Shown: piece by piece, positions 18,720 to 26,531 of the stretch
How positions within the stretch are numbered: position 1 is the first letter of the stretch
How the letters are laid out: each line of letters opens with the position of its first letter
NCBI RefSeq assembly: GCF_003443675.1
Contig: NZ_CP031963.1
Coordinates: 3,309,501 to 3,373,500, forward strand
DNA length: 64,000 nt
Source: Aquimarina sp. BL5
Lineage (GTDB): Bacteria > Bacteroidota > Bacteroidia > Flavobacteriales > Flavobacteriaceae
Direction: 5' to 3'
The notes under the pieces: generated by a model
The model's database searches: none
Seen by the model: only the letters and a program-made list of their open reading frames with translations
What the model was told of the DNA's origin: nothing
Program-made: the position numbers and the translations under genes

Positions 18720-19904
18720 CTAAAAGTTCCAAGTAATTCTCAAGTACCCTATCTGTGTCGGACTAAAGTACCCTAAGTCTTCTGAATTTTGAAATACAAA
18801 CTGGCCTATTAAATCCAAATCTATATTTTGGGCCAAAGAATAGGTTATAGTAGGATTTATAAAAAGAGGATTACTTTCTACTGGAGAGTATAAAGTGGTT
18901 AGATTTGCAGCTAAAATAGGAGTAAACGCATATGAAATAGTAGTGTATGTTGTCCATTTATAAGGATATAGATTTTTAGCACTTAGTTCGAAAGCAAACA
19001 AATTATCTCCTTCAGTTTCATTACCATTATACAAACCTCCAATACCTAATGCAAAGCCATTTTTAAAAGTATAATCAAACCCCAAAGTTCCTGTAAGAAC
19101 ATCTTTATTATTGTTATTATCATCTGTAGCTTTAAAAAAACTTCCTTCTCCATTAAAACCAATCTTTTTTATGGCACCAGACCACCCAACACCTATGGTT
19201 ATATCATTATTTACCCATCCTCCCAAAAATTGAAAGTCATAATTCCATTTATTAGTTTTCCAGAGAAATCCTGCTACGATATTGTCACTATCGTCAAAGG
19301 CTTTTACCGCGATTTCTAAACTACTAGAAGCTCCTGTATAATACACAACCCTAACTGCATCAGATCCAGGTCTTTCTGAATAATCAAAATCAGTTACAGA
19401 AAACGCATTAAAAATATCGTTGGGATTCCAAATAGGATGTACTCCCCAGTTAATACGCTGTCGCCCCGCTCTTATCTCAAGATCATTATGGACATACTCG
19501 CCGTACAATCGATCAAAAACACTATGCAATACAGCGTTTTCACCAGTATTAATTAGTTCTAGATCTAAGATATCATTACTTGATTCGCTTAAATTAGCTT
19601 TAAATTCTGGAAATAAATCACTTTTGGAGAGTTCACCAAAAAAGAATCGAGTGCGTAAATCTGCTTTAAAAGTTATTTTATCCGTAAAATAATATTTAAA
19701 ATTTAATCTAGAATGTATGAAAGCGTCATTCAGGACAAGTTTATTATCTAGTGATGGAGAATCGATACCATAGAGTCCTTGTAAAGATCTGGTATAACCA
19801 GATAAGTTCCAATTTGTAGGTTTTGTTTGTAGGTTTTGCGATGTTACTTCTTGAATTCCAATTATATATATTATTAAAAGAATTAACTTATTTACATTCA
19901 TCAC
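18720..19904 (-). CDS. Outer membrane beta-barrel protein (porin-like)
   Basis: 394 residues. A signal peptide (MMNVNKLILLIIYIIGIQEVTSQ) is followed by many amphipathic strands and an ending in FSPTQIGYLRITWNF, whose terminal Phe is typical of barrels inserted by BAM. AGRQRINWGVHPIWNPNDIFNAF resembles DUF1302-like and related carbohydrate or lipid porins. Its start overlaps the ABC ATPase gene by 17 nt, so it belongs to the same transcript as the transport set. A role as the outer-membrane exit or acceptor for the cargo moved by the ABC proteins is inference. Confidence 0.7.
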   Translation of the reverse strand: MMNVNKLILLIIYIIGIQEVTSQNLQTKPTNWNLSGYTRSLQGLYGIDSPSLDNKLVLNDAFIHSRLNFKYYFTDKITFKADLRTRFFFGELSKSDLFPEFKANLSESSNDILDLELINTGENAVLHSVFDRLYGEYVHNDLEIRAGRQRINWGVHPIWNPNDIFNAFSVTDFDYSERPGSDAVRVVYYTGASSSLEIAVKAFDDSDNIVAGFLWKTNKWNYDFQFLGGWVNNDITIGVGWSGAIKKIGFNGEGSFFKATDDNNNNKDVLTGTLGFDYTFKNGFALGIGGLYNGNETEGDNLFAFELSAKNLYPYKWTTYTTISYAFTPILAANLTTLYSPVESNPLFINPTITYSLAQNIDLDLIGQFVFQNSEDLGYFSPTQIGYLRITWNF

Positions 19905-20628
19905 TTACGATCTTTCCATCCACCAAAGTTATTACTCTATTAGCCCTATCAATTACTCTTTGATCGTGGGTGGAGAATATAAAAGTCATTCCTTCTTCAT
20001 TAAGCAATTTCATCATATCTAATAAATCCGCTGTAGCTACTGAATCTAAATTTGCTGTAGGTTCATCGGCAAGAATAAAATCAGGTTTAGAGGCCAATGC
20101 TCTTGCTACTGCAACACGTTGCTGCTGTCCTCCTGATAATTCCCCAGGTCTTTTATTTTTTTTGTCAATTAATCCTACCGCCTTTAATAATTCCTGAACT
20201 CTATTATTACGTTGAACTTTAGATTGCTTTTTAAGCATCATTACAAATTCTATATTCTCTGATGCAGATAATACTGGAATTAAGTTATACGCCTGAAATA
20301 CAAAACCTATATGATTCTTTCTAAAATCGATCATTTGATTTTCTGATAATTTCAAAGTATTGATTCCTGCTATGGTAATCTCTCCTTTTGAAGGTTTGTC
20401 TAATCCTCCTATAATATTCAATAATGTAGTTTTTCCCGAACCAGAAGGCCCTACAATTGCTGTAAACTCACCTTTTTTAATTTCTAGATCTACACCTTGC
20501 AAGGCATGTACTGCTATTTTTTTAGGATTATATATTTTGTGGATTTTATGAGCTTTAATAATTGAAATCGTTTGCTCTTTCTTTTCTGTCGATTTATTAG
20601 ATTTTACTGCTTCCAGAACATTTTTCAT
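19888..20628 (-). CDS. ABC transporter ATP-binding protein (LolD/MacB type)
   Basis: 246 residues from the ATG at 20628. A longer frame up to 20763 would overlap the permease gene and adds an unrelated N-terminus. Walker A GPSGSGKTT at 60-68, Q-loop VFQAYNLIP at 110-118, signature LSGGQQQ at 164-170, Walker B FILADEP at 184-190, and the H-loop His in STHD at 221. The sequence is of the LolD/MacB class, which powers FtsX-fold permeases from the cytoplasmic face. It follows two such permease genes. Confidence 0.92.
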   Translation of the reverse strand: MKNVLEAVKSNKSTEKKEQTISIIKAHKIHKIYNPKKIAVHALQGVDLEIKKGEFTAIVGPSGSGKTTLLNIIGGLDKPSKGEITIAGINTLKLSENQMIDFRKNHIGFVFQAYNLIPVLSASENIEFVMMLKKQSKVQRNNRVQELLKAVGLIDKKNKRPGELSGGQQQRVAVARALASKPDFILADEPTANLDSVATADLLDMMKLLNEEGMTFIFSTHDQRVIDRANRVITLVDGKIVSDECK

Positions 20629-20654
20629 TTTTTTGGTGTTTCTATTTTTAATAT

Positions 20655-21869
20655 TTAGATTTTTCTTATTGCAACTACTGGTCTTAGCTTTGAAGCTTTT
20701 GAAGAAGGGTAAATTGCCGCTAATACAGTTGTAATAAATATTCCTATCATTATTAAAATACATACTTTTAACTCAAGATCAGGGTATATGATCGATTTTA
20801 CTCCGAACCATTCTGCACCTTTCCCGAATTCGCTAAGATCAATTCCTTTTTTGTGATAGTAATTAATAGTCTGCCAGCCAAAAAATAACCCTAGCGGAGC
20901 TCCTATAAGACCCAATAAGATGGTTTCTAATGTAATCATCTTAAATATCTTATTTCTGTTCATTCCAATTGCCATAAGAATACCTAATTCTCTTGTTCTC
21001 TCAAGTACTGCCATCATCATTGTATTTAGAATTCCGAAAACAAGTGCAAGCATAAAAATAACGAGTAAGATACCAAGACTCACGTAAATCTGAGATTCGT
21101 ACAATTCAATGTCCGGAGCAATTTGTTTATAGTTTCTGACAATTGCTCCTTTTTGTTTAATATTGTTTTGAATCTCTTTTTGTAAACCTTCAATTTCTTG
21201 AATATTATCAAGCTTAATAGCAACCTCATGAATCACATTTTCCTTTCCATATAATTTATTTATATCTTTTTGATTTACAAATACTTTTGTCGCATCTGTG
21301 ACTGCGTTTTCTGTTCTAAAGATTCCCGCTACCCTAAAAGATCCAGCTATCAGTTCATCGTGTACATCTCTAAATTGCAATACGATTTTTTTTCTCACTT
21401 TAATTTTCAGTTTTTCTGCCATTTTATGGCTAATCAAAATCTGATTTTTTTTACCGTTCTGAAAATAGTTTCCATCGATAATTGATTCTTCAAAAGCATT
21501 AAGTTTTTGTTCTTTTTCTGGGTTTACCCCACAAATTACGATACCGCTAACTGCTCTACTGGACTGAATCATCCCTTTTATGACTGTCCTTCCTGCAAAA
21601 GCTTTTATACCAGTTATATTTTTTATATCTTTTTCTATGTTTGGGTACAGCATATATTCTTCTTCTCCATCTTCAATGAATTTTTCCTGATGAATTTGAA
21701 AATGTGAGGTCTGAAACCGCACAGCGCTATCGACATAACCTTTTATAATTGCAAGGATAAAGGAAGTAGAAAATATAAATGCCCATACCCCAAAGAATAC
21801 GGCAATAATAACAACGCATGATCTCAATGGTGAGCGCCAGATATTCTTCCAAGCTATTTTTGATACCAT
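20655..21869 (-). CDS. ABC transporter permease, FtsX/MacB family (2)
   Basis: 404 residues: an N-terminal membrane helix (MVSKIAWKNIWRSPLRSC), a ~230-residue periplasmic MacB_PCD-like domain (residues ~40-270), then three helices with the FtsX signature ERTRELGILMAIGMNRNKIF. It resembles LolC/LolE more than full-length MacB, because its ATPase is a separate protein. It probably pairs with the permease at 21955 and works by mechanotransmission rather than direct pumping. The ATPase start lies 26 nt beyond its stop. Confidence 0.88.
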   Translation of the reverse strand: MVSKIAWKNIWRSPLRSCVVIIAVFFGVWAFIFSTSFILAIIKGYVDSAVRFQTSHFQIHQEKFIEDGEEEYMLYPNIEKDIKNITGIKAFAGRTVIKGMIQSSRAVSGIVICGVNPEKEQKLNAFEESIIDGNYFQNGKKNQILISHKMAEKLKIKVRKKIVLQFRDVHDELIAGSFRVAGIFRTENAVTDATKVFVNQKDINKLYGKENVIHEVAIKLDNIQEIEGLQKEIQNNIKQKGAIVRNYKQIAPDIELYESQIYVSLGILLVIFMLALVFGILNTMMMAVLERTRELGILMAIGMNRNKIFKMITLETILLGLIGAPLGLFFGWQTINYYHKKGIDLSEFGKGAEWFGVKSIIYPDLELKVCILIMIGIFITTVLAAIYPSSKASKLRPVVAIRKI

Positions 21870-21954
21870 AATGATGATTTTGTTTTGTGAAAATTTCTTG
21901 TTGTTTTAGGCAATCTAATATTATAAAATACTACAAAGAGTTTAATGATGTTTA

Positions 21955-23178
21955 CTATGAGGCACGAATGGCTTGTAATGGATCAATCTTGGAAATTTTA
22001 ATAAGAGGATATATCCCTAATATTAAAGTGATGGTGAAAATCATTAATGCTTGGTTTATAAATATATCTAGATCAAAAGCCACCGGTATCACTGGCTTCA
22101 TAGCGAATTTTTCATAAACCACCATTGCATCGTTTTCTAAAATAGATAAATCAATAGGATTGTAATAGAAATAATAGACAACCAGAAAAGCGATTAATAC
22201 GCCGACCAATACCCCAAGAAGTCCTAGAATTATGGTTTCCAAAAATGTTACCAAGAAAAGTTTCCATCTTCTCATACCTACAGCAATTAATATTCCATAT
22301 TCGTAATTACGCTCTTTGGTAATCATCAAAATAGTTCCAAAGATTGTAAAAGCAATCAATCCATAAAGTATAATAAGGACAATGGAACCACTGGCTTCAT
22401 CTAATGCTCTAGCCTGAATGATTTCTGGCAATAACTCTTTGTAATCCATAATTTCATATACTTCGGAATTTATAGATGCTTGGAGTTCTTCTTTAATTTC
22501 TGGTAAACTTTCTGCCTTCAGATTAAGCACAACCGTAGTGACCAAGTTGGGAGCCGCAAAAAAATCCTGAGCTGTATGAATCGGAAAAAAGATCAAACTC
22601 TTATTAAATTCAGGAATAGCGTACCTAAATATTCCTGATATAGGGTACTTTGCCGCTGCACTTACTCCTCGATATCCCTGAGAAACAAGAACAATAGTGT
22701 CACCAACTGTTAGATTTAACTTTTTTGATATTCCTTCACCAATAATAACCTCATCTTTATCAGAAAGATAATTTCCCGTTATAATTTTATTTTTGACTCC
22801 TGTTAACTTATTTTCCTTTTCAAGGTCAACTCCAATTACCTTTACTCCGTGAGTAATATCACCAGCTGATGCCAGCGCAAAAGATTCAATTCTTGGTACA
22901 ACTTCATCTAAATTAGTAATATTCTTTTCAAGTTTTTTTATGTTTCCGTTATACTCAAAAGCATTATTCAGAATTTTATCTTTCCAATATCCTTTTTTAT
23001 GAATTTGCGCATAGCCTACAAAAAGGCTCACAGAACTATCAATAATATTATCCCAAGCACCTTTTTGAAAAGCGCTCATTATTGAAGATAGGAATACAGC
23101 AAAAGCGATGGCACCTACAGTAAGAAAAGTACGTTTTTTGTTTCTCCAAATATTGCGTAGAGCTAATATAAATTGCAT
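21955..23178 (-). CDS. ABC transporter permease, FtsX/MacB family (1)
   Basis: 407 residues counted from the ATG at 23178. That start aligns MQFILALRNIWRNKKR with the MVSKIAWKNIWRSPLR start of the partner permease. A longer frame to 23226 would overlap the monooxygenase gene. It has the same layout: one N-terminal helix, a periplasmic domain, and three C-terminal helices with ERNYEYGILIAVGMRRWKLF. It ends ISKIDPLQAIRAS, the usual FtsX tail. Two unlike permeases plus one ATPase give a LolCDE-like complex. Cargo unknown; a lipoprotein or the lipophilic NRPS product are both possible. Confidence 0.88.
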   Translation of the reverse strand: MQFILALRNIWRNKKRTFLTVGAIAFAVFLSSIMSAFQKGAWDNIIDSSVSLFVGYAQIHKKGYWKDKILNNAFEYNGNIKKLEKNITNLDEVVPRIESFALASAGDITHGVKVIGVDLEKENKLTGVKNKIITGNYLSDKDEVIIGEGISKKLNLTVGDTIVLVSQGYRGVSAAAKYPISGIFRYAIPEFNKSLIFFPIHTAQDFFAAPNLVTTVVLNLKAESLPEIKEELQASINSEVYEIMDYKELLPEIIQARALDEASGSIVLIILYGLIAFTIFGTILMITKERNYEYGILIAVGMRRWKLFLVTFLETIILGLLGVLVGVLIAFLVVYYFYYNPIDLSILENDAMVVYEKFAMKPVIPVAFDLDIFINQALMIFTITLILGIYPLIKISKIDPLQAIRAS

Positions 23179-23204
23179 ACCGTTATAATAATTTTGAAAA
23201 GAGT

Positions 23205-24800
23205 TTATGGCCTTGCCAATTTCCAAGGTTTACTCTTAGTTATATTGTTCTTATAAAATTTTGAAGAGGGTAGTTTATATCCTATTAACCAAAAAAGAGG
23301 ATTGTATAAACATATGAATAGAAGTACTACCAAGGACCTTCTAAATGAATAGGCAATAGGCAAAGATTTTATTAGATTAATGCTATTCTCTTTATGGTAT
23401 ACATCTGTAATTCTATAAAAATAAGGAAGGTGAGATCCAAAAAACATTTTAAGAGTAAGTTTTAAATCATTCCAATTCCAAATTTTAGGCTTACACCCTA
23501 TAAGCTCTGCCATAGTAATCATAAAATCATGGTAGCTGACAAGAGATCTTAACCTTTTACTATGATAAAACATTCCATCATAATAGGCTTTATCTTGCTT
23601 GATTTCTTCTTTAAGCTGTTTATTGGATGGTAACTCCTTTTTTCCGGAAATTAATAATGCCATATACCTTGCCTGCATTTCGGAACAAGCTGGTAGTCCT
23701 CCTTGTGATGGTCTTGCCCACCCTATTATACTCAATTTTGAACCAAATTCTGGATGAATCATTTGCTTAAACAGAGATCTTGGATCCATAAAACACTCTC
23801 CAAACGTGTATTTTTTTAAACAAGTTTGATATCCAGTGTTACATAAAATTACATCTGCCTCTATTTTTTTACCTGATTTCGTTATGACTTCATTTTTGGT
23901 GAGTAGTTTTATTGTATCTTTAATCATTTCAACTTTTCCATTAACTACGTCCTGAACAAAGATGTCATTTTTAGTAAAAAACTTACCCATAAAGCTTTCT
24001 CTTCCTAATGTCCATTCTTGTATTAATCGATCAGAATCCTTCACATTTCTTCCATATTTCAAGTAAAATTTTGCTTTTAACTTCATGTAAGCATCTATAC
24101 CTTTTCTTTTCATTGCATAAAAACAATAGGAGGTATAAGCATCATTTGTATGTCCACTTATCCATCTGGCTATAATATTAGGATAATCTGGAACTAGGAC
24201 TTTACATGAGGTCACCTGACCAATTTCGTGTACCACATCTGCACCGGATTCTCCTAAACCCACACACACTACTTTTTTTCCTTTAAATTCATCACTTTTC
24301 TTATAGGCACTAGAATGAATAATTTTACCTTCAAAACGCTCTTTTCCTTCAAAATCAGGAAATTTCGGTGTAAAATTACTCCCTGTACAAATGATCATAT
24401 AATCAAATATTTCCGTAAACTCTTTTTGTGCGTGAGTCACTTTAACCTCGACTTTCGATTCTCTCATACTAGCTGAAGTAATTTCGTGCGAAAACAATAT
24501 ATGTTGATCCAATTCATGTTTTTCAACATAAGAATCCAGATACGCTCTATATTCATTTACTTTCCAATACTTTCGACTTTCATGAGTATTAGGCATGAAA
24601 TCTGAATATGCCATAAAATAATTTGACACTGTTAATTCCAGTGAATCATAGGACCTTCCTCCTTTCTGAACAGATCTGAATGCTCCTCCTATTGTATCTT
24701 GAGCTTCAAAACAGGTTACATCGATATTATTTTCAACTAATTCTTTTATGGTGACTAGGCCTGAAGGTCCCGCCCCTACAACGCAAACTTTTTTTCTCAT
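23205..24800 (-). CDS. Flavin-containing monooxygenase
   Basis: 531 residues. FAD-binding Rossmann motif VVGAGPSGLV (GxGxxG at 9-14) and an NADPH-binding motif CVGLGESGADVVHEIG near residue 178 are clear. The region TGYQTCLKKYTFGECF and SIIGWARPSQGGLPACSEMQ matches FMO-family proteins. Such enzymes add oxygen to nucleophilic N or S atoms, or do Baeyer-Villiger chemistry. The C-terminal ~50 residues (SLVVLLFICLYNPLFWLIGY) are hydrophobic and suggest membrane attachment. In this cluster it could oxidise the product or its terminal amine; this is inference. It lies 26 nt before the first permease gene. Confidence 0.85.
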   Translation of the reverse strand: MRKKVCVVGAGPSGLVTIKELVENNIDVTCFEAQDTIGGAFRSVQKGGRSYDSLELTVSNYFMAYSDFMPNTHESRKYWKVNEYRAYLDSYVEKHELDQHILFSHEITSASMRESKVEVKVTHAQKEFTEIFDYMIICTGSNFTPKFPDFEGKERFEGKIIHSSAYKKSDEFKGKKVVCVGLGESGADVVHEIGQVTSCKVLVPDYPNIIARWISGHTNDAYTSYCFYAMKRKGIDAYMKLKAKFYLKYGRNVKDSDRLIQEWTLGRESFMGKFFTKNDIFVQDVVNGKVEMIKDTIKLLTKNEVITKSGKKIEADVILCNTGYQTCLKKYTFGECFMDPRSLFKQMIHPEFGSKLSIIGWARPSQGGLPACSEMQARYMALLISGKKELPSNKQLKEEIKQDKAYYDGMFYHSKRLRSLVSYHDFMITMAELIGCKPKIWNWNDLKLTLKMFFGSHLPYFYRITDVYHKENSINLIKSLPIAYSFRRSLVVLLFICLYNPLFWLIGYKLPSSKFYKNNITKSKPWKLARP

Positions 24801-25003
24801 TTATTAATTTTTGGCAATTCATTATCTACCAAAATATTATCGGTTGATCCTTAAAATCGCTAATTTGTGTATCTTTTTATTAATAACCTTAGAAAGTTAC
24901 CTATCCGGATTAAAAGTTATAATCCTTATTTCAAGCGGTAAGTAGTAGAATTTGTAATCAGATATTTTAGAAATACTTATGTACAGTATCTTAAATGATA
25001 TGA

Positions 25004-25756
25004 TTATCTAAGTCTTTTCATATTTCGGATTGAAAAAAACGTATCAGATATTGGTTCATCAAATGATAATGACACATACTCTATTTTCGTTTTATGTCCT
25101 TTTTCTTCAGCTGGAATTACCTCTATAACTGAAGGTAGCATTTTATCACCTATTTTTTTTATTTTTTTTGCGGTATTAATTTGTATCAAGTATTCATCTT
25201 CATCATAAAACTCTGTTTTCATCTGTATATATTCTTCTTTATCAATCCATATCTTTATTTTCCCCCAAACAATAGCTGTTCCTTCTTTAGGAGTTAATTC
25301 TAAAATCCAAGTTTTTCTACCTTCGATAATTTCCTCACCTAAAATTTCATGAGTATAATCATCAATTTTGGAAGAAGTATTAGCAAGGTCATCATTAGTA
25401 AAATCCGAACCCATCCAACTTTGAGACATCATTGATGGCGGCATTTTAATAACTCGCTCTATACTTGGTCTCCAATCCCACATTTCTTTATCAATTTTAA
25501 GAAATGAAGTTCCCTTATCTCTGGCAGGGGATGTTATTAGTATAAGGGAATATTTTTGTCCGCTTGACCAACTTTTCATTATCATTTCTCTTTTCCAATC
25601 AGGACGTATTATCGTCATTTTAATCTCTGCTTGACTGTATTTGCCTAAAACCTTATCGTTTGCTTTTTGTATAATTTCTTTAGGTGACGGCATTTGAGAA
25701 AAACCCTTTGCTAAAAAAACTAAACACACTATTATTGTAATGATTCTTTCTTTCAT
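25004..25756 (-). CDS. LolA-like outer membrane lipoprotein-sorting protein
   Basis: 250 residues. A signal peptide (MKERIITIIVCLVFLAKGFSQ) with no lipobox indicates a soluble periplasmic protein. The body has the half-barrel LolA-like fold signature of the COG2834 type: PSPKEIIQKANDKVLGKYSQ, EMIMKSWSSGQKYSLILITS, DKGTSFLKIDKEMWDWRPSI and KIKIWIDKEEYIQMKTEFYD. Proteins of this type are found with FtsX-type ABC transporters and barrel proteins and carry lipid-like cargo across the periplasm. A 203-bp gap with no clear motif separates it from the monooxygenase gene. Confidence 0.82.
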   Translation of the reverse strand: MKERIITIIVCLVFLAKGFSQMPSPKEIIQKANDKVLGKYSQAEIKMTIIRPDWKREMIMKSWSSGQKYSLILITSPARDKGTSFLKIDKEMWDWRPSIERVIKMPPSMMSQSWMGSDFTNDDLANTSSKIDDYTHEILGEEIIEGRKTWILELTPKEGTAIVWGKIKIWIDKEEYIQMKTEFYDEDEYLIQINTAKKIKKIGDKMLPSVIEVIPAEEKGHKTKIEYVSLSFDEPISDTFFSIRNMKRLR

Positions 25757-25827
25757 TTTTTATTTTTTATAGCGCTTATTTATATATTCTAATAAGCTTC
25801 TTTAAATACTATTTTTATGGTATAACT

Positions 25828-26478
25828 TTATTTAATTTGATTTAAAGTCTCTACAAATTCTTCACTATTATCTAGATTGATTAAAAGAATATCACAATCT
25901 TTAGATAACCCAAAGGGTTTTTCAATTCGTTGCTTTTTCGTAAAATGCAATGCTATATTGTGCCCTTCTATATCTTTAACCATTGCAAGACTTTCTGTTC
26001 TTTTATCATTAGTATCTACAGGGTCTTTTTTAGTTAACTCTACTTGATCCAACTCATCCGTGTTTACTATAACATCTCCAAAAAGTCCATACCTTATAAA
26101 AAGTTTATTATTATGTAGTGCAAAAGGTCTTAGTTTCATTGCCTTTATATGGCTGTAAATTTGTATTGCTGAATACAAACTTATTATACTGAGTATCCAA
26201 GCTATCATATCATATCCTTTTCTTGCAAGCAGTAAATGTACAATTGCAGTTTCCATAAGAATCATAAAAACTGCTACTAATAGTAATATCCTTATTCCAT
26301 TACTTTTGTAATATGAAAATTGTTTGATATCACTATCCTTTTTTTTCCATAAGAAAAAGGTATAAGCCAGATTTGCTATCTCAAAAGTTAACATTTTAGA
26401 GATTACATTCTTTCCTATTATTTTAAATATCCCTGCTTTTAGTGTATCATAAAAGTCATTGGATTTGCTTGTTTTCAT
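25828..26478 (-). CDS. Hypothetical membrane protein with PH-like C-terminal domain
   Basis: 216 residues. Two adjacent membrane helices (ILLLVAVFMILMETAIVHLLL and MIAWILSIISLYSAIQIYSH) are followed by a ~100-residue cytoplasmic beta-rich domain (NKLFIRYGLFGDVIVNTDEL, ALHFTKKQRIEKPFGL) that resembles bacterial PH-like domains. No enzyme motif is visible. It lies between the aminotransferase and LolA-like genes with short gaps (53 and 71 nt), so it is probably part of the same transcript. Function unknown. Confidence 0.6.
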   Translation of the reverse strand: MKTSKSNDFYDTLKAGIFKIIGKNVISKMLTFEIANLAYTFFLWKKKDSDIKQFSYYKSNGIRILLLVAVFMILMETAIVHLLLARKGYDMIAWILSIISLYSAIQIYSHIKAMKLRPFALHNNKLFIRYGLFGDVIVNTDELDQVELTKKDPVDTNDKRTESLAMVKDIEGHNIALHFTKKQRIEKPFGLSKDCDILLINLDNSEEFVETLNQIK

Positions 26479-26531
26479 TGTGTTATTTGTTAAGATTAGA
26501 TATTTTTTGTCTATTTATAACTTGCTCATGA

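Noticed and set aside
20629..20763. Longer N-terminus of the ABC ATPase
   Set aside because: It overlaps the permease gene by more than 100 nt and its residues are unlike any ABC protein; the ATG at 20628 gives the normal start.
24801..25003. Promoter in the 203-bp gap before the monooxygenase gene
   Set aside because: No TAnnTTTG element or hairpin was found there; nothing could be supported.
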